Shown piece after piece: positions 12,954-23,362 of a stretch of 64,000 bases of DNA. Within the stretch, counting starts at the first letter, position 1. Each line of letters starts with the position of its first letter. The stretch comes from Lantana camara (lineage: Eukaryota; Streptophyta; Magnoliopsida; Lamiales; Verbenaceae). The notes below the pieces were generated by a model that was not told the origin of the DNA, ran no database searches, and saw nothing but the letters and a program-made list of their open reading frames with translations. A program made the translations under genes and the position numbers. The stretch is taken from positions 48,203,001 to 48,267,000 of the forward strand of contig CM074856.1 of assembly GCA_037501455.1 (NCBI GenBank). Reading direction: 5' to 3'.

Positions 12954-13624
12954 CAATGTTTTAAAAACTGGACCGTTAAGCGAACCGGAAAATTAACTGG
13001 GTCAAGGGTCACTGGTTCAACCGTTGGATCAACCGTGGTCGAACCGGTGACGTCATAATTATGTCATAAATAATATTAAATATTAAATATTTATAAATAA
13101 TAAATAATAAAACATATTTTAAAATTTACTTTTATATTTTCTCAATTTATATACAAATATAATATGCAAATATAAGAATATTATAAACAATGAATTAAAA
13201 ACCAAAGATTATGAACTAAAATAAAACACAAATTCATAATTTATGATTCGTAACATGAACATTTAAAGTTCAAAAGTCCGAGACAAGAAAATAATCATCC
13301 CAAATTAAATAAAAATACATAATACATTAGTTTTGAAGAAGTGGTTGCATAAAACATATAGAAATAGTGGAGAAAAATATAGAAAATTAGAGAAATTGGG
13401 GTTTAATTTTATCAATTTATTGTTTTTTAAAAAATCGAACGGTTCACTTGACCCGGGAAAGGTTTTACGGTCCGAACGGTCCAATCGCGGTTCGAAACGG
13501 TTTTCACAAAATAGAGCGGTTTTTGAGTGCGAACGGTTTTGGGGTGATGACCGGTTCGTCCTTCCGGCCGGTCGACGGTCCGGGCGGTCCGACCGTCCGG
13601 TCCGGTCCGGTTTTTAAAACATTG
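12954..13624. mobile_element. hAT-type MITE 1 (671 bp, 8-bp TSD)
   Basis: Perfect terminal inverted repeats CAATGTTTTAAAAAC and GTTTTTAAAACATTG are flanked by exact 8-bp duplications GTTTAACA at 12946-12953 and 13625-13632. Eight-bp duplications with CA-starting ends are typical of hAT elements. The subterminal regions are packed with CCGGTTC, GGTCCG and GAACCG variants on both sides, as expected of reiterated transposase-binding sites. The centre is AT-rich. No transposase is encoded, so it is non-autonomous. Confidence 0.88.
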
Positions 13625-13680
13625 GTTTAACATACCAATTGTAAAGCAAAGATGCAAACCAAATCCCAATTCTTTCAACA

Positions 13681-13975
13681 TTAATCCGAAGCTGATATAT
13701 CAACATTGCCCCCAAATACATCATTTGGGCATTTAAGTACGTGATTTCGGGGTTCGGGTACGAGAATAAAAATATTGACTGTGGTCAATGAGGGTATTTT
13801 AGGGTTTTCATTAAATTTTTTTGCTGAGGTCATTATTTTTTTTAATGAAACCCTAGAATTTTGGGGGTTTAGTGTAATTAAATTTTCCAGGAGGGTGGTA
13901 TCTGTAATTATATCTAATTTTGGAGTATGAGTTGTAATTACACCATCTAATTTGGGGGTCAATGTAATTATCCCT
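13681..13975. repeat. Decayed AATTACA-type MITE
   Basis: Blocks such as GTGTAATTAAATTTTCC, TGTAATTACACC and GGGGGTCAATGTAATTA recur here, and CCCCCAAAT-type segments at the left mirror those at the right. It resembles the MITE families at 5906 and 43284 but is too diverged to place its ends. Confidence 0.45.
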
Positions 13976-14560
13976 TAATAAAATCAGTCTAATTAAAAGG
14001 TATTGATTATTGGGCTCTCTGAAATGAATTATATAGTAAAATTTAAAGGTAAATTTATAATAGAAATGATTATCGGACTTTTTGCAAGGGAAGTTTGGTG
14101 GAATGGGCTTTTAAGATTGGAATCAATCTCATCAGCAGTTTGGATATAAAGGGAAAAATTACAAGTATATTGGGTATTGTTTTTTGAACTCCAAAATTAT
14201 TCAGGGAAAGCCAAATGCCCAAATTTATTACCAACTCTAAAATTTATGTAACAATTCCTTTTATATATGTGTGTATATATATATATCTTAAATTCTAATA
14301 AAATTGATAAAAAGAGCGAGAATTGGAAAGTAATTTACAAATAAGAAAAACGTGAGTAAGATTAACAAGAAATATACATTCATATACACAATATTTTATC
14401 CACCAAAACGACATCCTCTTTAAACCTGAAATTTCCTCCATCGCATTGCATTTAATTTAAATACACACTTTTAAATTTATTATAAAAACAAAAATGGACT
14501 ATTACTTTATTTCTTTTATTTCCTTTTCCTGATTACTAAATTTTAAATAAAAAGAAAACT
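13976..14560. other. AT-rich DNA without recognised features
   Basis: No coding or inverted-repeat signal apart from a short TATATATATA run near 14272. Confidence 0.4.
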
Positions 14561-14765
14561 CCAGATATATCCCTAAAACCCTAAACTTAAAATTCAAGCT
14601 CGCTCCAAGCACCTGGGATTCTTCGTTGCTCTCTCCAAACTCTCCAAGGCTCCAAGCACCTGGCACTAAAGAAGGTGATTTCTGTTGTCTATTTCATTCA
14701 AGATCTACTTAAGAAGGTGATTTCTGTTGTCTATTTCATTCAAGATCTACTTAATCTGTGATTCA
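14560..14765 (+). promoter_or_regulatory. Possible 5' leader exon with a 42-bp tandem duplication
   Basis: The unit AAGAAGGTGATTTCTGTTG and its continuation occurs twice in tandem (about 14669-14710 and 14711-14752), and CTCCAAGCACCTGG also occurs twice just upstream. The stretch is CT-rich like a plant 5' leader and ends at GATTCAAG followed by a GT donor near 14768. It could be the first untranslated exon of the kinase gene starting at 17183, but no transcript evidence is available. Confidence 0.3.
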
Positions 14766-14819
14766 AGGTAGCACCTCACATTTTGTTGAATAATTCTGTA
14801 AGGTAGAGTAGTTTATCAG

Positions 14820-16550
14820 TCACATTTCGTTGAATAAACTGATAATTTCCTGTTGGGGGAAGAGTTAATCAGTATGGTTAGGGATTCTGACTCACTATTT
14901 GTTCCAATCACCAAAGTTACCAGTCATAAATATAATGTTAATTTTCATGTATGTTATTTTAGTGCAAAGCAAACTTGTCATGCTTCGATCAGAGCCAACT
15001 GTGTTTAAAGTGCGTGATTTGCCTTTCACAATCTTTGTGTATACCTGTTTATGCAAACTAGTTATGAGGGACGGAAGAATTTCGGTTGAGATTAGAAACA
15101 GAATCTCCACTCAGTCCCCGCAGAAAATCTAGATTTATTAACAAACTTAATTTGTATGACATTTTTAATTACCTGAGCCTGGCTTGAAAGATGGCTTTCA
15201 CCTCAGCCCCCGTAAGGGAGCTGTTTGGATAGCAAGAATTCACAACCATTTCTAAAAGAAGTGCTTTTCTCATATGTCTTAGGTCTCACCACTGCATATC
15301 CCGAACAATATACCATACGTGTAGCACGTTATTTTAGTGTAAAACTTACTTGTCCTGCTCCAATCAGAGCCTACTGTGTTTACAATGTGTGATTTGCCTT
15401 TCACAATATTTTTGCGTACCTATTTATGAAAACTAGTAAAGAGGGACGGAACAAGAATTTCGGTTAAAAGGGGTGAGATTAGAAACAAACTCTTTAATCG
15501 GCGCTGAAAATGTGAATTTTTCCAAGTTTTTTTACAAATATCACAATGTAGAATGAAGAGGAGGGGGCACTAGCCCTTTCTTCAGTCAGTCCCCTCCTAC
15601 TCATTATCAGAAAATATAGATTTATTAACAAACTTAATTTGGATGACATTTTTAATTACCTGATCTTGGCTTGAAAGATGGCTTTCTCCGGGAGATGTTT
15701 GGATGGCAGGAATTCACAACCATTTCTAATAGAATATCTTTTCTCATATGTCTTAGCTCTTACCACCTGCAATTAGCCCTGTTATCCCGAACCATATACC
15801 GTACCTATAGCATATACCCCAAGACACATGCCTGATTGTAGTTAGTTTCCATGAATCAGTGATTTTCTTTTGGAAAGAGTACATCATTTGGTGCAAATCT
15901 TACCTTGAGCCATCAGATAACTGTATGCTTCTAATGAAATCGAGTGCTTTCTCAATGCATGCCTTTATATCTTCAATATGTTGGATGAAGACTGTTGAAT
16001 AGTTTCAAGCTTTGAATTGCTGAAGATATGTGCACTCTACTGTCATCAAATTAAGTTTATCAGTCATAGAAATAATTACACTGACATTCCTTGAGAACTA
16101 GTTTAATTATACACAAACTTTCCTGTTTGAGAAATTACAAATATTTCCCCCGACATACCTTATAATTAAGTATTGTAAAGGAAGTGACAAGGTAGCTATT
16201 CATAAATGGTTAGAGAAAGACATTAAAACTCATATATCTAGATGTAATTTAAAATTTTTGATAGTGAGGGAAGTTAGTGTAATTAACCGAAACTTCAGGG
16301 TATCTCAATGTAATTTTCCCATAAACATGTGTAAACCACACTTAATATAATCTATTTCGACTTAATAATAGTTGATAACAATATCCTGGAATGTTTTTGC
16401 AGGATTAAACATCTTTTCATGTATAAAGATTCTTATAATCAATACAACAATTGTTCTCTGACCAGTTTATAACTTGCTAGGTTTTGTCGTACCTCCAAGC
16501 ATGCGTAGGATCTTGTTGCTCGTATGATGTGAAAATTGACTGCAGCCTGC
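14820..16550 (-). pseudogene. Decayed oxidosqualene cyclase copy (exons 12-18)
   Basis: Segments match the intact cyclase gene at 3811-8099 at nucleotide level in the same orientation: exon 12 (16550-16495), exon 13 (about 16410-16385), exon 14 (16040-15895), exon 15 twice (15815-15655 and 15320-15170), exon 16 twice (15430-15341 and 15052-14967) and an exon 18 fragment (14852-14820). The repeated 15-16 module shows an internal tandem duplication. Every exon has frameshifts or stops, and exons 1-11 including the DCTAE exon are missing, so no enzyme can be made. A MITE relative (16085-16320) lies between exons 13 and 14. It is best read as the 3' half of an old tandem duplicate of the cyclase. 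Confidence 0.75.
16085..16320. repeat. Diverged MITE related to the one at 5906
   Basis: The left end TTACACTGACATTCCTTGAG and the right end CAGGGTATCTCAATGTAATT mirror each other imperfectly. Inner blocks (GAGAAATTACAAATATTTCC, GGGAAGTTAGTGTAATT) match the MITE in cyclase intron 8. It sits at a different position in the cyclase pseudogene, so it was a separate insertion. Confidence 0.5.
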
Positions 16551-16560
16551 ATGCATGTAA

Positions 16561-17182
16561 CCAAAGAACCATCCAAACGGGAAATTAGTGTTTTTCTTAG
16601 TTTTTGGATTTTTGGTATATCATAGAAACTGAATCCTAGTCAGTATTTTCTTGCTTTACTTGCTTTTATTTAAGTTGAGAAGATGCTAGTTGCTTTTTCT
16701 TATTTTGCTGATATTTGTTGAACTATTTGATTTGATATCTTAATATCTTCTAAAATATAAATAATTGCACTGATATACTGGGAGTTTTGGCATAAATTAA
16801 CTTATAAGTATGACAGAAGGCCTAAGATTAAAAAACTTTTATCTATGTTACACTTGCTTTGATGAGCAACATTTATGGAATCATTTGCTCTATGAATTAT
16901 GTAATTCTACATGTATGATATATTTGATATGAATAATAAAAATTTCTGAAACTTTTGTCTTTCAATTGAGGTACTGATTATGATGCCCTTTCATACTTTC
17001 TTTGTGTTTTCCACTTTTTTCCAGGATAAATCAGCATTTCAGTTCGTTGCCATCTGTTTTTTCCCCCCTCAAAACCACTCAAACAGGCAAGTCAAATCCG
17101 CTATTTTTATTTAGTCCCTAGTTCAAGAATTTTTATTTATTTAATATTCATTTTGGTGAGTTGTACTCTTTTTTGTTTTAGC
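16561..17182 (+). promoter_or_regulatory. Region upstream of the kinase fragment
   Basis: AT-rich sequence leading to the kinase start. Possible 5'-leader splice signals are a TTTTTTCCAG acceptor near 17023, a donor after AAACAG near 17086, and TTTTGTTTTAG just before the start codon. No other feature was recognised. Confidence 0.3.
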
Positions 17183-18087
17183 ATGGCACTACCACCACCA
17201 GTACCAGCACCACGCATTTCGTACGACCATTTGCTCGAGTACTCGGATAATTTTTCAATGCCAATTGCCGCCGGTGGAAATGGGCAGGTATGCAAGGCAA
17301 TGGTTCCCCCTGGTAACCCTTACGGGATTCCAGAGGGTCCCGTGGTTATAAAAAGAACTAACCCAAAGACCCCAGAACGAGAAAAAGACCAGCTGAAACA
17401 TTTGAGGGTGAGCATAATTCTATAATTTTGCATTATAATGTTTGGAAAAAAAATTTCTTATTATTATTATATTTTTTTGTATAATAGAATGAAATTGATA
17501 TGCTGGAGCGGATGCATGGACGTACTCACACTATAAAAATTCTTGGAGTTTGCGAGGAAGAGTCGAAACCGCTGTGTTTAGTGTTAGAATATGCCAGCAA
17601 AGGAAATTTGCTGGAAAATATATCGGGTTAGTAAAATTTAGTAATTATTAACTGAATAATTGTTTATTTGATTTTGTAGAAGCAAAATACTAAACAGTAT
17701 TTATTTTGGTTTTGTAGATGCTAAATGGAAAGATCTTTTGAAAATTGCCAAGGATATAGGAGGGGAGTTGCTTAATCTACACACCGTCAATCTAGTTCAT
17801 GGAGACATTAAGCCCGAAAACTTTTTAGTTTTTGAGGTTTGAATACATATTATTTCCGGTTTGAATAGTTTTCGTAAATACTTAATGATTTACTTTTTGT
17901 GTCCTATTAGTTTTTGAGGTTTGAATATATATTATTTCCGGTTTGAATAGTTTCCGTAAATACTTAATGATTTACTTTTTGTGTTATAGGACGGAACAAC
18001 AAAATTGGCAGACTTTGGCACCTGCGCTGTGGTTGGAGAGACCGACTGGAATATTGGTACACCAGGCTACTTTGATCCAGAACGGGG
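17183..18087 (+). pseudogene. Receptor-like kinase, 5' part (exons 1-4), cut by the palindrome
   Basis: Four exons encode the front of a protein kinase domain: 17183-17407, 17488-17626, 17718-17836 and 17990 to about 18087. The introns are GT-AG and in phase. Visible motifs are the glycine loop AAGGNGQV, the ATP-binding lysine in VVIKR, the catalytic loop HGDIKPEN, the metal-binding ADFGT and the activation-segment end GTPGYFDPE. The start MALPPPVPAPRISYDH follows an acceptor-like TTTTAG. There is no signal peptide or extracellular domain, so a cytoplasmic kinase of the RLK/Pelle type is likely. Exon 4 stops inside GAACGG, where inverted Ty3 gag begins, and its normal donor is lost. Intron 3 is itself two tandem copies of about 80 bp. 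The rest of the gene lies at 22706-23362 in the same orientation, with a second inverted copy at 21820-22528. Confidence 0.8.
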
Positions 18088-18090
18088 GGG

Positions 18091-19250
18091 AGTTTTTTGT
18101 ACCACTCTTGGGCCATTCCGGTGAGGGAAGTGACAAACACCTTGGCCCAGTAGTTGTCCGGATGGTCATACAGGTGCATTAGGTGCACAAAATGGTCCAG
18201 ATGCTCGGCTGGGTCCGTAGTTCCATCATATCTGTTGATTGACGAGGGAATTTTACCCTTCCCTGCGCTAGTCATTAGAACCTCCTCGACGAGGGGGGAA
18301 TCGCCCGCCATGATCCTGTAGTCTCGCTCGTCGGGATCTTCATAGCTGGCTTCTCTTCTTCGGCGGGAAATTGGGCTGCGTGGTCGACGAGCGTCTCTGG
18401 CCTTGGACCTCTCGTCCCCATCACGGGGGACTTGAGACCTTGCTCGAGAGAGCTGCTCTACCACATTCTGGAGCCCTCTGATTTGGTCTTGGACCGCGGC
18501 CAGCTGAGGGTCACCAACATTTCTGCGGTTTGCCCTCCCTGTGGCCCTCGATTGGACCTCTTCATTATCTCCGGCCGCCTCCTTTCGAGGGGCCCTTTCT
18601 TCTCCTACAGCTGGTCGTTCTTGCGGGACCCTCGATGGAGTTTCATTTCCTTGATTCGGTGGTGGGGGAGGTTGCTGTGCCCTTAGTGCATTTTGGGCCA
18701 TCGTCAAGGGATGCGCTGGGAGCCCGCCAAGAGGCGGGGCCAGACGAGCGCTAGCCTGCGAGGGGAAATACGCTGCCATGAAATGCTCCCAGGCGTTCTG
18801 AACGGCCTGGTTTTCGCACTGCGCATATAGCGCCTGAAGTTGCTGGCTGGTAACTTGGGGCATCTCCACCCCCTGTATTTCCCTTGGTAATGACGTGGGG
18901 AGATTCAGGGTCCCCACCTGATAAGGTTGGATTGCCGGCATCATCCCGGGCATCATTCCAGGCTGCACAAATGGGTATCCCGGAGGGGGCATGGCCATGG
19001 GATACACCCCTGAGTAAGGGTAGGAAGCGTGGGTGGTGGGAGCTGCAGGTGGAGCAACGGCACTGGGCCCTCCAGCAATGTTCCCACCTAGTGGGAGAGT
19101 TGCTCCTATCGGCTCTGTGTTCTCGCCCACGTTTCCGGCAACTGGGGGGTTTATTTCTCCGGCGGGGATGTTGCCTTCCGCGTTCTCCTCGTTGATGGGG
19201 GGAGGTGCGCCTTTCTCTCTAACTGCTCCCGATCTCGTCGCAGTTACCAT
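18091..19250 (-). pseudogene. Inverted, truncated copy of the Ty3 gag
   Basis: The minus-strand reading starts at MVTATRSGAVREKG and is open to the arm end, stopping where kinase exon 4 begins. It is nearly identical to the gag start at 25940; visible changes include Pro for Ser, Asn for Ser, Thr for Ala and Ser for Arg at single positions. It covers the Pro-rich N-terminus and the first part of the retrotransposon gag domain (AEHLDHFVHLMHLYDHP). It has no downstream pol. Confidence 0.9.
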
Positions 19251-19335
19251 TTTCAAGATTTAAAGGTGTTATATCTCAACTAACTTTATGGGAAGAAGAA
19301 AGCGGCGATGGTTTCCCACAGACGGCGCCAAAAAA

Positions 19336-20189
19336 TGATGGTGCAGAAACTGGTGGAGGACTTGAACACCAAACACTTTAGAATTTGTATGTAGGGAGGA
19401 AGACCATCACAGACACAAGAGCCTCAGGAACTGGGTTTCCAATGAGCGTGGGTTCTTCCAGCTAGGATAACACCAAGAAATCGTGCAGCGAAAATGCAGA
19501 AAAGGGTGAGATACAGGAAGCTTTGGAGAAGATGCAGAGGAAAAATGAGATGCCCAGTTCAGTTACGTGGTATTTTTTGTGAAGAAGATGACTTGGGGGA
19601 GAATGCATGAGTTCTCCCCTATTTATATGTTAGGGACGGGGGTAAATGGGTAAACTGACCATGTGGTCCCAAACCTGTGTTGCCCTAACACGCGGCAGCC
19701 TTTGGTGGGGTGAGAATGACATTCCAGAAAAGGAGACGGCGTGTCAGGTGCACGGTGCACAGTACCTTTGTGTCAGAGGTTGTTGACGAGGGTCGTGTGG
19801 GATGAGGGACTAATGTCTTCTTCTGAAGGCTAGGATCCATCGTATGAGAGGTAGAGTCATTCCCGAGCGTTGATGACGCTCGAAAAATCCACGGATGGGC
19901 TCCCCACGATAGATGACCTTTGAGCGACAAGATCCCGAGCGTCACCATGGGACCCCCATGTAGGTGCTTCCCTGTGAAGGGTAACCCTGAGGGCCGAGAC
20001 GCGAGCGTCAGACTCGTCGGATCTAGACTTTTATCGAAATAGTCGTCCGAGGCTTGACGGTCTACTCTAGCTTGCAAATGAGTGGGCTGGGAAGGCCCAC
20101 GAGCCCTTCAAGGCGAGCGTCTGGGGTTTAGTCAGCGGCATGCTGACACGTGGACGACTCTGATTCGAGAGTGATTTTAGGTCTCATCA
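19336..20189 (-). repeat. Inverted LTR copy of the Ty3 element
   Basis: An 854-bp LTR in minus orientation, from TGATGAGGCC (at 20189) to GCACCATCA (at 19336), with its TATA box (ATATAAATAG complement) at about 19618-19627. It is followed outward by CATTG, the reverse complement of the CAATG target duplication at 24995-24999. It shares some variants with the 5' LTR and some with the 3' LTR of the complete element. Confidence 0.93.
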
Positions 20190-21819
20190 CATTGTATAAA
20201 TAAAATAGAAGTTTTTAACACTTTTACCCGTTAAACGTGTTTGATGTGTACACGCTTCTATTATATACACGTGTTTTGTACGGGTTTCAATTAAGAACAT
20301 GGAATAGTGTAGCAGAAAATATATAGTAACTCAGAATTAATAAATCTTGCAAGGAAAATTAATAATATTGTTTGTAATATAGAAAGCTCATTAAGATAAA
20401 ATCTTGCAATGAAAATTAATAATATTGTTTGTAATATAGAATATTCATTAAGATAAAAAAATATGTCATAAACATAAATTAATAGGAAACGGTTGAATTT
20501 GAATAAAATAATTGAGGATAAAATGATGAGTAGTTAAATAAATTCTAATATAATAAATAAATATAAATTACCCAAATTTCATAATATTTTAGACCAAGAA
20601 ACAGACACCATACAATTACTATATGAGTTTGTATGACTAAATAAAAGAAAAAGGAAAAATGACATCCTAAGAAATTATGGAAAAAGAAAAAACTAGAATT
20701 GTTATTTATTTGTTACCTGACAAAAAAGAAAAAGAAAAAGAAAAATTTATATTTAGGGTAGTTAGTTTATTGAGCAAACAGGGGTGGCCCATGCACCATT
20801 AATATTTATATATATCCTCGACAGTGTAACCTAAAAAGAAGAGGTGGTTATGAATTCCGATTATACCGATGAAGGACTGACTTTTCCAATTATCAATCTT
20901 CTTCTTCTTTATATGCATCTCAAACAACAACATCATCATCTTTCTCCAATTATCATCGTCGGCATTGCATCTCAAACACCATCGTCATCTTCTTCTTCAT
21001 CTTCATATTCATGTCAAACAGATCTACTTCATCTCAAACACCAGGTCTTCATATGCATCGCATCTAAGACAGATCTACTTTCTTTCTCCTTCTCCAGGTC
21101 AATTAATTCTTCCCTTCTTTTTGATGGGAATTAATTAATTCTTCCCTTCAAACCAGGTAAATTAATTCTATTTTATTATTTATATGTTGTCTCCTTGCAT
21201 ATTATCATCTTCTTGATATATTGATATGATTATACATCTGATAGGTCAATTAGACTGTATCCGATAGCATCCAATGTCTCTGTATTCAATCTCTGCTCTG
21301 GCGGTCTTCGTATTCAAACTTCTGTCCCTGCGGCTTCAAATTCTCCAGGTTAATTAATTTATTCTTTCCCTTTGATTTCATTTGTTGGATGCGTTTTTTT
21401 ATTTCTGATTTAAAAGGCAATGCTTTTTTTTTTTTGTCGAATTCGAAAACGAATATCCAATTCCAATTCAAAAACCATATATTTTTTTTCTGTATGAGTT
21501 TTTGAAAGATTTGATGTTGTCTTAGAACCTAATTCATTGAATTACCCATTTTGATGTTATCTTAGAGCCTAATTCAATATAGAACATAAGTGAAAAACCT
21601 ACCTAACTCAAGACTGCCTACAGCAGTCTGTAACAATCTATTCCATAAGAGAAGAGTTCACATAATTCTACAATTCCATAAGAGAAAAAATAAACTCAGA
21701 GTTCATAACAGTCTACATATTCCACAAGAGAAAACTAAACTCAGAGTTCATAACAGTCTAAAGAAAACTAAACTTCATAACAGTCTACCATGTTCATAAC
21801 CATCACTACAATACCAAGA

Positions 21820-22528
21820 CTACTTATCAACCTTTTCTATAAATTGTAACCTATCCAAAACTTCATCGGTTTCTGGCCGTTTGATAGGTGCTTCATCCTT
21901 CTCTTCCGAAGCTCGAGATGCTTCATCAATTTTGGGCCGTTTGATAGGTCTGAGTTCAGATGCTTCACCTTTCTCACCTGCATCATCTTCCGTCACGAGC
22001 TTTTGCATTTGTTTCATGAAATCCGATTGGGGCACTACTGATACCTTTGTCCACTCTAAAAGAGATTCTGTTAGTGCCCGCACTTCTTTTTCCGTACAAC
22101 CGTGACTCAAAAGAACACCAAACCCAAACACAGTCCCTGGATATAACTCTCGGATCTGCCTCACAAGACGATCATTCTCTTGCAGGCTATTTGCAAATTT
22201 CACAATATGAATCTCTGCCCTATCCGCCCCAGCCACTTGTACACTCACATTATCACGTTTCATGAATATTTGTAACAACGAGACAGCAAATGCATAGATA
22301 TCATCGCTTAACTCTTTGCCTGAAATATCAATAATCAATTGATATAAAAACTTAACATAATCACCAATAATCAAATAAAAAACTACCAAAAATTATTTGA
22401 TATTATTTATTACCTGTTGGGTTTTCCTTGGCCCGTTCTGGATCAAAGTTGCCTGGTGTGCCAATATTCCAGTCGGTCTCTCCAACCACAGCGCAGGTGC
22501 CAAAGTCTGCCAATTTTGTTGTTCCGTC
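21820..22528 (-). pseudogene. Inverted copy of kinase exons 4-5
   Basis: Exon 4 (22528-22414, ADFGT through ENPTG) and exon 5 (22319-21820, starting GKELSDDIYAFAV) are present on the minus strand with an intact acceptor before exon 4 and an intact intron 4. Exon 5 encodes subdomain IX and a charged tail in which IKRP.IDE is repeated. No exons 1-3 exist on this strand, so this copy cannot make a kinase. As RNA it would pair with the plus copy at 22706-23362. Confidence 0.85.
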
Positions 22529-22705
22529 CTATAACACAAAAAGTAAATCATTAAGTATTTACGGAAACTATTCAAACCGGAAATAATATGTATTCAAACC
22601 TCAAAAACAAAATTCCGTCCTATAACACAAAAAGTAAATCATTAAGTATTTACGGAAACTATTCAAACCGGAAATAATATGTATTCAAACCTCAAAAACA
22701 AAATT
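22524..22705. repeat. 91-bp tandem duplication at the palindrome centre
   Basis: Two exact-looking 91-bp copies (22524-22614 and 22615-22705), each beginning CCGTCCTATAACACAAAAAG and ending AAACAAAATT. They are inverted copies of the kinase intron 3 / exon 4 boundary. The second copy runs into the plus-strand exon 4 at AACAAAATT, a string present on both sides of the fold-back junction. Confidence 0.88.
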
Positions 22706-23362
22706 GGCAGACTTTGGCACCTGCGCTGTGGTTGGAGAGACCGACTGGAATATTGGCACACCAGGCTACTTTGATCCAGAACGGGCCAAGGAAAACCCAA
22801 CAGGTAATAAATAATTGGTGATTATGTTAAGTTTTTATATCAATTGATTATTGATATTTCAGGCAAAGAGTTAAGCGATGATATCTATGCATTTGCTGTC
22901 TCGTTGTTACAAATATTCAGGAAACGTGATAATGTGAGTGTAGAAGTGGTTGGGGCGGATAGGTCAGAGATTCATATTGTGAAATTTGCAAATAGCCTGC
23001 AAGAGAATGATCGTCTTGTGAGGCAGATCCGAGAGTTATATCCAGGGACTGTGTTTGGGTTTGGTGTTCCTTTGAGTCACGGTTGTACGGAAAAAGAAGT
23101 GCGGGCACTAACAGAATCTCTTTTAGAGTGGACAAAGGTATCAGTAGTGCCCCAATCGGATTTCATGAAACAGATGCAAAAGCTCGTGACGGAAGATGAT
23201 GCAGGTGAGAAGGGTGAAGCATCTGAACTCAGACCTATCAAACGGCCCAAAATTGATGAAGCATCTCGAGCTTCGGAAGAGAAGGATGAAGCACCTATCA
23301 AACGGCCAGAAATCGATGAAGTTTTGGATAGGTTACAATTTATAGAAAAGGTTGATAAGTAG
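22706..23362 (+). pseudogene. Kinase 3' part (exons 4-5), separated from its 5' half
   Basis: The plus-strand exon 4 resumes at TTGGCAGACTTTGG without its acceptor and runs to the donor at 22804. Exon 5 is 22863-23362 and ends in TAG. It encodes the remaining kinase lobe (DDIYAFAVSLLQIF, an FANSLQENDRLVRQI helix) and a charged tail with two IKRP.IDE repeats, ending FIEKVDK. This half belongs to exons 1-3 at 17183-17836, which lie 4.9 kb away across the inverted arm. The loss of the exon 4 acceptor makes normal splicing unlikely. Confidence 0.8.

Larger units (their letters stand above)
18084..22520 (-). repeat. Left arm of the 9-kb palindrome
   Basis: Inverted copy, 4437 bp, of the right arm 22695-27105. 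Reading on the minus strand it holds kinase exons 4 and 5, the kinase 3' flank, a reversed target duplication CATTG (20190-20194), a complete LTR (20189-19336), the primer-binding region, and gag truncated near codon 390. The outer junction is in a G-run shared by kinase exon 4 and gag. The arms differ by scattered substitutions and an intron-4 indel of about 33 bp (longer in this arm), so they have existed separately for some time. Confidence 0.9.

Noticed and set aside
18091..19263. Left-arm gag as an independent second Ty3 insertion
   Set aside because: It shares the same reversed target duplication and flanks as the complete element, which separate insertions would not.
20844..21134. 96-codon reading (His/Ser-rich), mirrored at 24049-24339 on the other strand
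   Set aside because: Low-complexity CAT/TCT repeats, no known domain, and no splice continuation; more like a leader or spacer than a protein.
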